64,000 bases of DNA from Paucibacter sp. Y2R2-4 (GTDB taxonomy: Bacteria; Pseudomonadota; Gammaproteobacteria; Burkholderiales; Burkholderiaceae_C): contig NZ_JAJIRO010000002.1 of NCBI RefSeq assembly GCF_025717535.1, forward strand, positions 1 to 64,000. Reading direction: 5' to 3'. Every line of letters starts with the position of its first letter. Position 1 is the stretch's first letter. A program made the translations under genes and the position numbers. Positions 45,772 through 55,617 of the stretch are shown in pieces. Under the pieces are notes generated by a model, which worked only from the letters and a program-made list of their open reading frames with translations, had not been told where the DNA came from and searched no databases.

Positions 45772-47823
45772 TCAGTCTGCCGAGTAGCGACGCATCAAGG
45801 CCTGCTGAGCGCTCTGGCCTTTTTCAGAGACTCGCGCCGAGCGACCATCCGGGCCCAGTTGCCAAGCATCCAAGCTGTCATGCAGATAGGGCTGCAGGCC
45901 TTCATCAATCACGCGCTGGCGCAGCTTGCTGTCGCGCACCGGCCAGGCCACCTCAATGCGGCGGAACATATTGCGGCTCATCCAATCGGCGCTCGACAGG
46001 TACAAGGCCTCATTTTCCTCGCTGGGACCCCAGCGGAAATAGCAGATGCGGGTGTGCTCCAAGAAACGTCCCACCACCGAGCGCACCAAGATGTTGTCGC
46101 TGACCCCGGGCAGACCCGGCGGCAACATGCAGGCCCCACGCACAATCAAATCGATCTTGACGCCGGCTTGACCGGCTTTCAACAAACCGTCGATCAGCTC
46201 GGCATCGGTCAGCGCATTGATCTTGACCACCACCCGCGCCGGCAGCCCGGCTCGCGCCGCCTCGGCCACTTGCGCCAGGTGCTCCATCATGCGGCTGTGT
46301 AGATTGAAGGGCGCCAAGAGCAATTGACGCGGCATCTTGATCTTGCCCAGCGAGGCCAGTTGGCGGAACACCGAGTCGGCATCCGAGGTCAGCTCGGGGT
46401 CAGCGGTCAAATAGCCCAGGTCGGTATAAAAGCGTGCCGTCCTAGGGTTGTAATTGCCGGTCGACAAATGGGCATAACGCCTGAAACGATTGCCTTCGCG
46501 GCGCGTCACCAAGAGCAGCTTGGCATGCGTCTTAAACCCGACAATGCCGTACACCACTTGGGCGCCCACAGCCTCCAGGCGCTCGGCCCAGTTGATGTTT
46601 GCTTCTTCGTCAAAGCGCGCCTTCAACTCCACCACGGCCATCACTTCTTTGCCGCGTCGCGCCGCTTCAATCAAGAGGTCCATCAACACCGACTTGCTGC
46701 CGGTGCGATAAATGGTCTGCTTGATCGCCATGACCTCAGGGTCTTCCACCGCCTCGCGCAAAAACTGCACCACCGGGTCGAAGCTCTCAAAGGGATGATG
46801 CAAGAGCACGTCGCCTTTGCGCAGCCGGTCGAAGATGGACTTCTGGCGCGGCAGCCGACCTTGCGGCCAGACGGGTTCATGCGGCTCAAAGCGCAAGGCC
46901 GGCGCGTCGGTCTGGTCGATCAATTCATTCAAACGCACCAGATTGACCGGGCCATTGACCCGGTACAGCGCCGCCGCCGGCAAGCCGAACTGCTCCAGCA
47001 GGAACTGCGCCAATTCGGTCGGGCAGCTGTTGACGACTTCCAGTCGCACCGCCACACCGAAGTGGCGAGTGGTCAGGCCCGAACGCAAGGCATGGCGCAG
47101 ATTCGCAATCTCTTCCTCATCGACCTCCAGATCGGAGTCGCGGGTGACGCGGAATTGCGAAAACGCCTCGACCTTGCGACCCGAGAACATGTCTTCCAAA
47201 TGAGCGCGAACCACGCTGGTCAGGAGCACGAAGGCTTGCTGACCTTCGCTCACCGCGGCGGGCAACTTGATCACCCGCGGCAAGACGCGCGGCACCTTGA
47301 CGATGGCAATGCGGTTGTCGCGGCCGAAAGCGTCTTTGCCCGACAAGCGGGCAATGAAGTGCAGCGACTTGTTGGCCACTTGGGGGAAGGGGTGCGCCGG
47401 GTCCAAGCCCACCGGCACCAGCAACGGGCGCACCTCGCGCTCGAAGAACTTGGCCACCCAAGCACGCTGGGCCTCATTGCGATCGGCGTGGTTGAGGATG
47501 ACGATGCGCTCTTCACGCATCTTGGGCGCCAACTGCTCATTGAAGATGGCGTACTGCTCGTCGATCAAGGCATGGGCCAGACGCCCCACCCGCTCCACGT
47601 CGCGGTTGCTGACCATGCTGTCCGGGTCGCGCGCTGCGTCCAGCATATCGGCGAAGCGGACCTCGAAGAACTCATCCAGATTGGAGGAGACGATGCAGAT
47701 ATAGCGCAGGCGCTCGAGCAGCGGAACATCCAGCCGCTGCGCTTGAGCCAAGACGCGCCGATTGAATTCGAGAATGGCTTGCTCGCGATTGAGCAAAGCG
47801 ACGGGAGTGCTTTCTAGGGTCAT
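45772..47823 (-). CDS. ppk1: Polyphosphate kinase 1
   Basis: Reversibly polymerises the ATP gamma-phosphate into inorganic polyphosphate (683 residues, family length). The N-terminal domain begins LLNREQAILEFNRRVLAQA. The catalytic phospholipase-D-like part has the autophosphorylated His in VGFKTHAKLLLV and the second conserved His in YAHLSTGNYNPRTARFYTD. It begins 4 bases after the lpxH-like gene and is followed by sixA, so three minus-strand genes form a unit. Confidence 0.97.
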   Translation of the reverse strand: MTLESTPVALLNREQAILEFNRRVLAQAQRLDVPLLERLRYICIVSSNLDEFFEVRFADMLDAARDPDSMVSNRDVERVGRLAHALIDEQYAIFNEQLAPKMREERIVILNHADRNEAQRAWVAKFFEREVRPLLVPVGLDPAHPFPQVANKSLHFIARLSGKDAFGRDNRIAIVKVPRVLPRVIKLPAAVSEGQQAFVLLTSVVRAHLEDMFSGRKVEAFSQFRVTRDSDLEVDEEEIANLRHALRSGLTTRHFGVAVRLEVVNSCPTELAQFLLEQFGLPAAALYRVNGPVNLVRLNELIDQTDAPALRFEPHEPVWPQGRLPRQKSIFDRLRKGDVLLHHPFESFDPVVQFLREAVEDPEVMAIKQTIYRTGSKSVLMDLLIEAARRGKEVMAVVELKARFDEEANINWAERLEAVGAQVVYGIVGFKTHAKLLLVTRREGNRFRRYAHLSTGNYNPRTARFYTDLGYLTADPELTSDADSVFRQLASLGKIKMPRQLLLAPFNLHSRMMEHLAQVAEAARAGLPARVVVKINALTDAELIDGLLKAGQAGVKIDLIVRGACMLPPGLPGVSDNILVRSVVGRFLEHTRICYFRWGPSEENEALYLSSADWMSRNMFRRIEVAWPVRDSKLRQRVIDEGLQPYLHDSLDAWQLGPDGRSARVSEKGQSAQQALMRRYSAD

Positions 47824-47827
47824 CGCC

Positions 47828-48742
47828 CTATTTTAGGGCCGTGACGGCCGCACTTGCGGAGGCGCTAACCGATACCCCTTGCAGACCGCTGGGGGCCATA
47901 GCCTGAGCGCCGACCCGCCGGTCCAAGGCGCTCCAATCGAGGATTTCCAAGCGTCCATCGGCATGCTCGACCAAGGCCGTCAGGCTTTCCACCCAGTCGC
48001 CATCATTGGCATACAAGACACCATCGATCTCGCGCAACTCGGCATGGTGAATATGGCCGCAGACGACGCCGTGCACCCCGCGCTTGCGCGCCTCTTTGGC
48101 CACCGCCACCTCAAAGTCGGAGATGAAGCTGACCGCACGCTTGACCTTGAGCTTCAAGTATTTGGACAAGCTCCAATAGGGCAGGCCCATGCGAGCGCGC
48201 AGACGGTTCAAATAGCTGTTCAGCTTGAGGGTGAATTCATAGGCCGTGTCGCCCACATGGGCCAGCCATTTGGCGCACTGGATCACGCCGTCGAACAAGT
48301 CGCCATGGGTGACCCAGAGCTTGCGGCCATCGGCCGTCTCGTGGATCCATTCATGCGCCACCTCAATGCCGCCAAAGCTGTGGTGCAGGTATTTGCGGGC
48401 GAACTCGTCATGGTTGCCCGGGATGAAGATCACGCGGCAGCCCTTGCGCGCCTTGCGCAAGAGTTTTTGCACCACATCGTTGTGGGCCTGCGGCCAGTAC
48501 CAGTTTCGACGCAGCTGCCAGCCGTCGATGATGTCGCCGACCAAGAACAGCTGTTCGCACTCGACCTCGCGCAAAAACTCCAGCAAAGCCTCTGCCTGGC
48601 AGCCAGGCGTGCCCAGATGGACGTCGGAAATCCAGACCGTTCGATAGCGCTGGCTGCCTACTTCTGCAGCAAGTGCTTCCGGCGATTCGGGTTCAACGGC
48701 GAGGGCGGCGGCGGCTCGCGCCAGGGCGTGGTCGTGCTGCAT
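47828..48742 (-). CDS. lpxH: UDP-2,3-diacylglucosamine diphosphatase-like phosphoesterase
   Basis: Calcineurin-type metallophosphoesterase of 304 residues. Metal-ligand blocks are DVHLGTPG, GDIIDGW, GNHDEFARKY, THGDLFD and CGHIHHAEL. It is longer than E. coli LpxH (240 residues) and resembles the LpxH-like branch annotated as lipid A diphosphatase in betaproteobacteria, so the lipid A role is a family inference. ATGs at 48778 and 48742 are both possible; the latter was chosen, and neither has a good binding site. It leads directly into ppk1. Confidence 0.82.
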   Translation of the reverse strand: MQHDHALARAAAALAVEPESPEALAAEVGSQRYRTVWISDVHLGTPGCQAEALLEFLREVECEQLFLVGDIIDGWQLRRNWYWPQAHNDVVQKLLRKARKGCRVIFIPGNHDEFARKYLHHSFGGIEVAHEWIHETADGRKLWVTHGDLFDGVIQCAKWLAHVGDTAYEFTLKLNSYLNRLRARMGLPYWSLSKYLKLKVKRAVSFISDFEVAVAKEARKRGVHGVVCGHIHHAELREIDGVLYANDGDWVESLTALVEHADGRLEILDWSALDRRVGAQAMAPSGLQGVSVSASASAAVTALK

Positions 48743-48844
48743 GGCATGCACTGTGAGGGCCGGCCATGTCGGCGGCATGGCAGCTTTGTGAAGCTTGCGT
48801 GACGGCGACGCGCCTCAACCCGCACTCACTCGATAATCCGCCCC

Positions 48845-49786
48845 ATGCATCTGTTGATTCCCTATGCCAGCGCCACCGGCGACGCCGCCACCCACACGCT
48901 GGCCGAACTGCCCCTCCCGCATCTGTCCGAACTGCTGGGCCTGCTCAAACCCGAGGGCGAGGCCCTGGGCAGCGATGAGTTCAGCCTCAATACCCCGCTG
49001 GAACTGACCCTGGCCCAATTGCGCGGCTGCACAGCGCCGGACGGGCATTTGCCTACTGCAGCCTGGGATGCGCCGGCTTTGCCCGCCACAGAGCCGTTGG
49101 CCTGGGCGCGCCTGAGCCCGATTCATTTAGCCGTGGGCAGCGACCAGATCACCGCCCTGCCGCCAGAAAGCTTGGCCTTGGGCGAAGCCGAATCGCAAGA
49201 GTTCTTTGCCGCCTTGGCTGAGCTCTGGCCGGCGTCTGAAGGCTGGTCCAGCCATTGGCTGAACAGCAACGCTTGGCTGATCGCTCACCCCTGCCTGGCC
49301 GGACTCAGCAGCGCCAGCCTCGACCGGGTCTTGCATCGCCATGTGGACAGCTGGATGCCCAAACCCAGGCGCTTGCGCGCCCTGCAAAACGAAGTGCAGA
49401 TGCTCCTGCACGAGCACGCTTTGAACCAAGAGCGTGAGGCGCGCGGCGCCTTGGCGCTGAACTCGGTGTGGATCAGCGGCTGCGGCGTAGACGCGGGCAG
49501 CCGCGCCTTGCCCGAAGGTTTGCAGATGGAGCACAGCCTGCGCGAGCCCTTGCTGGCGGGCGACTGGCAAGCCTGGAGCCGCGCCTGGACGCAGCTTGAT
49601 GCCGGTCCGATTGCGCAGCTGCTGGCGCAGGCCCGTCAAGCCGATGCAGAGCCCATCAAGCTGACCTTGTGTGGCGAACGATTTGCCCAGTGTTGGCACT
49701 TGCCCGCACGCCCGCGTCTGCAGCGTTTGTGGCAAAGCTGGCTGCCGCCACGGGCCGATACCGCCGCGCTCTTGGGGGCGCTATGA
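48845..49786 (+). CDS. RpfE-type protein (phosphoglycerate-mutase-like annotation)
   Basis: A 313-residue protein of the family known as regulatory protein RpfE type in Xanthomonas, often mis-annotated as cofactor-independent phosphoglycerate mutase. It is soluble, Leu/Ala-rich, with HLAVGSDQITALPP and the segment LRALQNEVQMLLHEHALN in the middle, and VWISGCGVDAG near 225-235. No catalytic motif can be assigned. It consistently sits before recJ in related bacteria (recollection), and here its stop overlaps the recJ ATG as ATGA. GATAAT ends seven bases before the ATG. Confidence 0.75.
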   Translation: MHLLIPYASATGDAATHTLAELPLPHLSELLGLLKPEGEALGSDEFSLNTPLELTLAQLRGCTAPDGHLPTAAWDAPALPATEPLAWARLSPIHLAVGSDQITALPPESLALGEAESQEFFAALAELWPASEGWSSHWLNSNAWLIAHPCLAGLSSASLDRVLHRHVDSWMPKPRRLRALQNEVQMLLHEHALNQEREARGALALNSVWISGCGVDAGSRALPEGLQMEHSLREPLLAGDWQAWSRAWTQLDAGPIAQLLAQARQADAEPIKLTLCGERFAQCWHLPARPRLQRLWQSWLPPRADTAALLGAL

Positions 49787-51531
49787 ACACGCCAAGCTTG
49801 TTGACGCGCGAGGTGCCGCCTCGCGCCGCCTGGGCCTTGCAAGAAGCCGGTGTTTCGCCCTTGCTGGCACAGCTGTTTGCGGCACGCGGTGTGCGCAGCG
49901 CCGATGAGCTCGATGCAGGACTGGCCAAGCTGCTCCCCCCTGAAGGACTGAAAGGCATTGGCGAGGCCGCTCGCCTGTTGGCCGACGCCTTGAGCCGTGG
50001 CGCACGCGTCTGCATCGTGGCTGACTATGACTGCGACGGCGCCACCGCCTGCACCGTGGCGCTGCGCGGTTTGGCCCTGCTGGGCTTTCAGCCGCAGCAG
50101 CTTTGCTATGTGGTGCCCGACCGCGCCATCCATGGCTACGGCTTGACGCCCGCCATCGTGGACTTAGCACTGCCGCTACAACCGCAGCTCTTGATGACGG
50201 TGGACAACGGCATCGCCAGTCTGGCCGGCGTGGCCCACGCCCGCAGCTTAGGTCTGCAAGTCTTGGTGACCGACCATCACCTGCCCGCCCTGGTGGACGA
50301 TCGGACCGAGTTGCCGCAGGCCGATGCCTTGGTCAACCCCAGCCAGCCCGGCTGTGAATTCGAAAGTAAGAATCTTGCCGGCGTCGGCGTGGCGTTTTAT
50401 GTGCTGCTGGCCTTGCGCAGCGAGTTGCGTGCGCGTGGCCGCTTTGACGCCGCCAGCCAACCCAAGCTCGATGGCTTGCTGGACCTGGTCGCCTTGGGCA
50501 CGGTGGCCGATGTGGTCAAGCTTGACGCCAACAACCGCCGCCTGGTTGCGCAAGGGCTCAAGCGCATGCGGGCCGGACGAGCGCAAGCCGGCATTGCCGC
50601 GCTGTTCACCGCCGCCGGCCGCGACATCAGCCGCGCCAATGCCTTTGATCTGGGCTTTGCCTTGGGGCCACGCATCAATGCCGCCGGCCGCCTGTCGGAC
50701 ATGACGCTGGGCATCGAATGCCTTCTCTGCGATGAGCCCAGCCGCGCGCTGGAACTGGCCCGGCAACTCGATGCCATCAACCGCGAGCGACGCGAGATCG
50801 AAGCCGAGATGCGCGAGCAGGCCGAGTTCAAGCTCGAGCAGCTGATGCAGGACCCGCGCTTGCAAGGCGAGGCGCCGCCGGCCCTGGCTTTGTTTGAGCC
50901 CGAGTTCCATGAAGGCGTGGTGGGCATCATCGCCTCGCGTTTGAAAGACCGAGTGCACCGCCCCAGCTTTGTGTTCGCGCGCGGCGCCGACGGGCAGTTG
51001 AAGGGCTCGGGCCGCTCGATTGCAGGCTTTCACTTGCGTGACGCCTTGGACCTGATCAGCAAACGCTACCCCCAGGTGCTGAAGAAGTTCGGCGGCCACG
51101 CCATGGCGGCCGGTTGCACGCTGGCGGATGATGGTTTTGAAACCTTTGACCAGGCCTTGCAAGAAGTCGCCCGCGAGTGGCTGGACGCCGCCGCGTTGAC
51201 ACGCACGCTACGCACCGACGGGCCGCTGGCGCCCGAGCACTTCACACCGGAAACCGTGCGCGAACTGGAGTCGCAGGTTTGGGGCCAAGCCTTCGAAGCG
51301 CCCTTGTTCTGCGACACCGTTGAGATCATTTCGCAGCGCTTGGTCGCCGAGAAGCACTTGAAACTGCGGGTGCGCCAAGGCGGCCCCAAGGGCGTGCTGC
51401 GCGACGCCATCTGGTTCGGGCATATCGAGACCCTGCCCTCGCCGGCTCGGCTGGCTTATCGGCTGAGCCTGGATACCTACCAAGGGCAAGAGCGCATCCA
51501 GATGATTGTTGAGGCCTGCACCTCCGCATAA
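49783..51531 (+). CDS. recJ: Single-stranded-DNA-specific exonuclease RecJ
   Basis: A 5'-3' single-strand exonuclease for recombination and mismatch repair (582 residues; E. coli RecJ has 577). DHH-family motifs are VADYDCDGATA (about 77-87), VTDHHLPA (about 162-169) and GLVALGTVAD-like LDLVALGTVADVV; DHHA1 has GSGRSIAGFHLRDAL and FGGHAMAAG. The start at 49783 overlaps the RpfE-type gene stop (ATGA); the longer frame only shadows that gene. A hairpin terminator follows. Confidence 0.95.
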   Translation: MNTPSLLTREVPPRAAWALQEAGVSPLLAQLFAARGVRSADELDAGLAKLLPPEGLKGIGEAARLLADALSRGARVCIVADYDCDGATACTVALRGLALLGFQPQQLCYVVPDRAIHGYGLTPAIVDLALPLQPQLLMTVDNGIASLAGVAHARSLGLQVLVTDHHLPALVDDRTELPQADALVNPSQPGCEFESKNLAGVGVAFYVLLALRSELRARGRFDAASQPKLDGLLDLVALGTVADVVKLDANNRRLVAQGLKRMRAGRAQAGIAALFTAAGRDISRANAFDLGFALGPRINAAGRLSDMTLGIECLLCDEPSRALELARQLDAINRERREIEAEMREQAEFKLEQLMQDPRLQGEAPPALALFEPEFHEGVVGIIASRLKDRVHRPSFVFARGADGQLKGSGRSIAGFHLRDALDLISKRYPQVLKKFGGHAMAAGCTLADDGFETFDQALQEVAREWLDAAALTRTLRTDGPLAPEHFTPETVRELESQVWGQAFEAPLFCDTVEIISQRLVAEKHLKLRVRQGGPKGVLRDAIWFGHIETLPSPARLAYRLSLDTYQGQERIQMIVEACTSA

Positions 51532-51967
51532 GTAGAACTCAGAGCCACAACTGGCTCAAGGACAGCCGCATGCCACGACGCTGCGGCTGCTCTTTTGCGA
51601 CTCCAAACCCTTAGTCCATCCGGATCAAGCGCCCAAAGTACCCGGGATTTCTGGCGCATCGCGCGTGCAGAACTTCACGCCGCCTACGCAATTGAAATGG
51701 CTTCGCTGCAGCGAGCCCCCTCGAGTCACGGGGGTGTCATTCGCGGCACCTCCAATCAAAACTGTCTCATTTCAATACACATCAGTCCCAGCATCGCCCA
51801 AGCCGCACGATGCTCGCATTCCTTGCTAAAGCACGATCGAATCGACAAGATAGAGCCGATGAAGCGCCAAGCAAAGGCCTCAAAAGCCCATTGCGCCAGC
51901 GCTTCTGTTCTTGGATCTCGCATCCTGCCTGGCGCTGGCGTGGCGTCTTTTGCCCCCATCCATTTCC
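51532..51967. other. Gap between recJ and the first chemoreceptor gene
   Basis: About 436 bases with no credible gene. The recJ terminator is at the left end (51563-51596). GAGCC-ACAACT-GGCTC (51543-51558) is another small hairpin, and CCCCC...GGGGG arms occur near 51718-51738. Open frames here shadow the chemoreceptor start and have no family character. Composition is mixed, and I see no repeats or mobile remnants. Confidence 0.45.
51563..51596 (+). terminator. Intrinsic terminator after recJ
   Basis: CAGCCGCA (51563-51570) pairs with TGCGGCTG (51582-51589) over an 11-base loop and is followed by CTCTTTT. It lies 31 bases after the recJ stop codon. Confidence 0.72.
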
Positions 51968-53872
51968 ATGAACATTTTTTTCTTTTCCCGCCCGATGAGC
52001 CTGAAGGCGAGACTCGGCGGCATCGGCCTGATCGCCATGCTGCTGGGCTTGGTGCCCAGTGCAGTTTTGCTGCAGGGCTATGCCACAGAAATGTCCCGCA
52101 TCGAACGGGAGGCCGGTGGACTACCGGTGAACGAAGCCTGGCGTGAGTTGTCGCATCTGCTTGAACAACACCGCCAACAGGCCGCCGAGTCACTTTCCAC
52201 CCGGCCCGCGGCGACTGCTGAACTGGCGGCCACCCACCAAGCCGCCAAGGCGGCCTTGCAAAAATTGCTGGCCGCCTTGGATGAAGCCTCAGCAGCGCCG
52301 CGCCATCGCGAGGCCGTACAAGCATTGAGTCAGCAGTTTGAGACCTTGGTCGGCGATCTGGATGCCTCCCGCCTGGACGTGGCCAAGCTGATGGCGGCGC
52401 AGCAAGCCTTGGCCGGTCAGATTTTTGCCGCCAGCAGCGACTTCAATGCTGAAACCGGCCTGCTGCTGGAGCCCGACCCCGCCAACCACCACGCCATCTT
52501 GGCCAGTCTGAAGGCGGCCCCCCAAGTTGAAAACGCACTGTCGGAGCTCCAGGCCATTGCCAAGGCTGCGGCGGTCGATGATTTGGCCCAGGTCTCCGCC
52601 GCCTTGACCCGTTATCGCGAACACGCCACGGCCATGCAAGAGCATATGCAGTCAGCACAACGCGCCGGCGGTGAGGTTGGGCAGGCGCTCGGCGCTCTGC
52701 TTCCGCAAGCACTGTCGCAGCGCAAGCTGGTGGAAGACACCATGCAAGCCGCCGCACGCGACGTCAACTACCCCTTGGAACAATTGGCCGCTGGCTTCGC
52801 AGGCGCTGCTCGGCTGCAAGCGGAACTCTCCCAAGCGACCTTGCAAACCCTCAAGAAGGAGTTGGCCGAGCGCAGCAACTCGGCGGCCATGAAGCGCAAT
52901 ACGCTCTTGCTGACCTTGCCGCTGCTCTTGGCCTGCCTGGGCTGGATGTTGCTGCGCTCCATTCGGCAGCTCTTAGTGCCCGTGCATCAGATGATTAGCA
53001 TCACCGAACGCATTGCCTCCGGCGATCTCAGCCAAGACATCCCGCCCGCCCAAGACGATGAAATGGGGCGACTGCTGCAGGCCATGGCCCATATGCAGCT
53101 GCGCTTGCGCCAGCTGATCGAGCAGATCCTCGAAGGCGCGGGACACATCCGCTTGGCGGCGCAAGAAATTGCCGACGGCAACCAGGATCTGGCCACTCGC
53201 ACCGAGACGGCCGCCGCCCACCTGCAGCAGACCTCATCCAGCGTTGACTCCCTCGAAGAGACGGTGCAACACAGCAGCTCCGCCGCCAGCCGAGCTAGTG
53301 ATCTGGCCAGCAATACCAGCCAGGTGGCCAGCCAGGGCAGCGTGGTGGTTGAGCAGGTGGTGCAGACCATGAACTCGATTCAGGAGTCGTCCAAGCGCAT
53401 TGCCGACATCACCGGCTTGATCGACGGCATTGCCTTTCAAACCAATATCCTGGCACTCAATGCGGCAGTAGAAGCGGCACGCGCCGGCGAGCAGGGTCGC
53501 GGCTTTGCGGTGGTGGCCAGCGAAGTGCGCTCCTTGGCAGGCCGCAGCGCTGAGGCCGCGCGCGAAATCAAGGTGCTGATTCAACGATCGGTCGAACGGG
53601 TGGAAAGCGGCAGCCAATTGGCCAGCGACGCCGGCTCGTCCATGCAGAAAATCCTGGGCCGCATCGGTGAACTCACTCAGATGATGCAAGGCATGAATGA
53701 GCAGAGCCGCACGCAAGCCGGCCAAACCACCCAACTCGGCCAAGCGGTGCGGGCCATCGACGAAATGACGCAGCACAACGCCGCCCTGGTCGAGCAGTCT
53801 GCCGCTGCGGCAGAGTCCCTGCGCAGCCGCGCCAACAGCATGGATGCTGCTGCACAGAGCTTCAAGCTCTGA
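51968..53872 (+). CDS. Methyl-accepting chemotaxis protein
   Basis: Transmembrane chemoreceptor of 634 residues. TM1 spans about 14-36. A long, mainly helical, Ala-rich periplasmic sensor of about 270 residues follows, with TM2 at about 311-329 and a HAMP domain at about 330-385. The signalling domain has the hairpin tip [39 protein letters not shown]. There is no C-terminal NWETF-type pentapeptide, so it relies on other receptors or CheR/CheB alone. The start at 51968 gives the basic [13 protein letters not shown] segment before TM1. The ligand is unknown. Confidence 0.93.
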   Translation: MNIFFFSRPMSLKARLGGIGLIAMLLGLVPSAVLLQGYATEMSRIEREAGGLPVNEAWRELSHLLEQHRQQAAESLSTRPAATAELAATHQAAKAALQKLLAALDEASAAPRHREAVQALSQQFETLVGDLDASRLDVAKLMAAQQALAGQIFAASSDFNAETGLLLEPDPANHHAILASLKAAPQVENALSELQAIAKAAAVDDLAQVSAALTRYREHATAMQEHMQSAQRAGGEVGQALGALLPQALSQRKLVEDTMQAAARDVNYPLEQLAAGFAGAARLQAELSQATLQTLKKELAERSNSAAMKRNTLLLTLPLLLACLGWMLLRSIRQLLVPVHQMISITERIASGDLSQDIPPAQDDEMGRLLQAMAHMQLRLRQLIEQILEGAGHIRLAAQEIADGNQDLATRTETAAAHLQQTSSSVDSLEETVQHSSSAASRASDLASNTSQVASQGSVVVEQVVQTMNSIQESSKRIADITGLIDGIAFQTNILALNAAVEAARAGEQGRGFAVVASEVRSLAGRSAEAAREIKVLIQRSVERVESGSQLASDAGSSMQKILGRIGELTQMMQGMNEQSRTQAGQTTQLGQAVRAIDEMTQHNAALVEQSAAAAESLRSRANSMDAAAQSFKL

Positions 53873-53929
53873 GCGCCGGCAAATGGCCCTGCAGTTCATG
53901 CCTTCTTGGCAGGTCGCTAAACTGAGGTC

Positions 53930-54808
53930 GTGAACACAAACCTCTTGACCCACGCCGACCTGCATTGCCACTCGAAAGTTTCCGATGGCACGCTAGAACC
54001 CGAAGCCTTGGCCGCTCGCGCCAAGGCCAATGGCGTGGAGTTGTGGTCCTTGACAGACCACGACGAAGTCGGCGGCCAACAACGCGCCATCAACGCGGCC
54101 AAGGCCCTGGGTTTGCCTTATGTGACCGGCGTAGAAGTCTCGGTCACCTTCGCCGGACGGGTGGTGCACATCATTGGGCTGGGCTTTGATCATCAGAACC
54201 CGGCGCTGGTGGCCGGCTTGCGAGCCACGCGCGGCGGACGCGAAGCACGCGCCCGCGACATGGCGGCCGGTTTGGCTCAGGTGGGCATCAAAGATGCCTA
54301 TGAGGGTGCACTGAAGTACGTGGGCAACCCCGAGTTGATCTCGCGCACCCACTTCGCCCGCTTCTTGGTGGAATCCGGTCATTGCCAGGATGTACCCGAG
54401 GTGTTTCGCCGTTACCTGACGGAAGGCAAGCCCGGTTTTGTGGAGCACCGCTGGGCGCGCCTGGGCGATGCCCTGCGCTGGATCCAGGAAGCCGGTGGCC
54501 TGGCCGTGATCGCGCATCCGGCGCGTTACGGTTTCACGCCCACCGAGGAGTTCGCGCTGATCACCGACTTCATCGGGCATGGCGGCCGTGGCATTGAAGT
54601 CGTAACCGGCAGCCACAGTGACGCCGAAGCAGCCAAATACACCGAAACCGCCATAGAGTTTGATTTGTTGGCCTCGCGAGGCTCGGACTTCCACTCGCCC
54701 GAAGAGAGCCGCACCGATCTGGGGCAATTGCCCAGCCTCTCGGGCCGCCTGCGTCCGGTTTGGATGTCGTTAGAAGACCGCATCTTCTGGCCTAGTTGCT
54801 TGCAATAA
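53930..54808 (+). CDS. rnm: PHP-domain 5'-3' exoribonuclease / nucleoside bisphosphatase (RNase AM)
   Basis: PHP-fold metallohydrolase of 292 residues, the YciV/RNase AM group, which degrades short RNA 5'-3' and acts on 3',5'-nucleoside bisphosphates. Metal ligands are HADLHCHS at the N-terminus, SLTDHDEVGG, GVEVSV, the ISRTHFAR segment, VIAHPARY and RGSDFHSP near the end. GTG at 53930 is the start; GAGGT lies just before it and TAAACT six bases before. It is followed 28 bases later by yciO, the same pair as in E. coli. Confidence 0.92.
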   Translation: MNTNLLTHADLHCHSKVSDGTLEPEALAARAKANGVELWSLTDHDEVGGQQRAINAAKALGLPYVTGVEVSVTFAGRVVHIIGLGFDHQNPALVAGLRATRGGREARARDMAAGLAQVGIKDAYEGALKYVGNPELISRTHFARFLVESGHCQDVPEVFRRYLTEGKPGFVEHRWARLGDALRWIQEAGGLAVIAHPARYGFTPTEEFALITDFIGHGGRGIEVVTGSHSDAEAAKYTETAIEFDLLASRGSDFHSPEESRTDLGQLPSLSGRLRPVWMSLEDRIFWPSCLQ

Positions 54809-54836
54809 GCTTCCCCAAGCGTTACACAATGAGCCT

Positions 54837-55469
54837 ATGGCTCAATATTTCGAAGTCCACCCTGAAAACCCGCAGCAGCGCTTTCTGAAGCAGGCTGCAC
54901 AGATCATTCACGCGGGCGGCATCGCCGCGATTCCCACCGACTCCAGCTACGCGCTGGTCTGCCATCTGGACGATAAAGCGGCCGCTGAATCCTTGCGCCG
55001 CATCCGCGGGGTCGACGACAAGCACCATCTGACCCTGCTCTGCCGCGACCTCAGCGAACTGGCCAGCTACGCACGTGTGGACAACCGCCAGTACCGTTTG
55101 CTCAAGCTGGCAACACCTGGCCCCTTCACCTTTATTCTGGAAGCCACCAAGGAAGTGCCGCGGCGGCTCTCTCATCCTTCCCGGCGCACCATTGGGCTGC
55201 GTGTCCCCGAGCACCGTGTCACCCAAGACTTGTTGGAGCTCTTGGGCCAACCCCTTCTGGCCACCACATTGATACCACCGGGTGAAGATGAGCCCTTGAA
55301 CGATGCACGCGACATCGCCGAGCGCTACGACCGTCAGTTGCAAGTCATTGTGGACGCCGGCGCCTGCAGCCGAGAAGCCACAACCGTCATTGATCTGAGC
55401 GGCGACGAAGCGCATCTGGTGCGGCAAGGTCGAGGCGACCCGCGCGCGCTAGGCATCCTGACGGATTGA
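54837..55469 (+). CDS. yciO: YciO-type Sua5/YrdC-family protein
   Basis: A 210-residue YrdC-fold protein, clearly YciO-type: it begins AQYFEVHPENPQQRFLKQA, close to E. coli YciO, with IAAIPTDSSYALVCHLDDK, HHLTLLCRDLSEL and TPGPFTFILEATKEVPRRL. YrdC/Sua5 makes threonylcarbamoyl-AMP for t6A tRNA modification; YciO has weak or different activity, so the exact reaction is uncertain. CACAAT ends six bases before the ATG and there is no ribosome-binding site. It pairs with rnm. Confidence 0.92.
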   Translation: MAQYFEVHPENPQQRFLKQAAQIIHAGGIAAIPTDSSYALVCHLDDKAAAESLRRIRGVDDKHHLTLLCRDLSELASYARVDNRQYRLLKLATPGPFTFILEATKEVPRRLSHPSRRTIGLRVPEHRVTQDLLELLGQPLLATTLIPPGEDEPLNDARDIAERYDRQLQVIVDAGACSREATTVIDLSGDEAHLVRQGRGDPRALGILTD

Positions 55470-55617
55470 AATCGAAGACAGTTTGAAGTCGAAAAAGCCA
55501 AAAGGGAAAAGTACTCAAGTTGCCCATTGAGTTGCCGAAAGAGTTGAAGCCGGGCGCTTCCACACAGGGTGGATGTGGCCCGAAGTCGCAGGACAAATCT
55601 TTGATGGAAGCGCCTCT

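Noticed and set aside
46324-47817. 497-codon antisense open frame over ppk1
   Set aside because: Explained by GC-rich third positions of ppk1; there is no recognisable domain.
51595-52146. Open frames before the first chemoreceptor gene
   Set aside because: They overlap the chemoreceptor start and have no domain; the gap is better read as non-coding.
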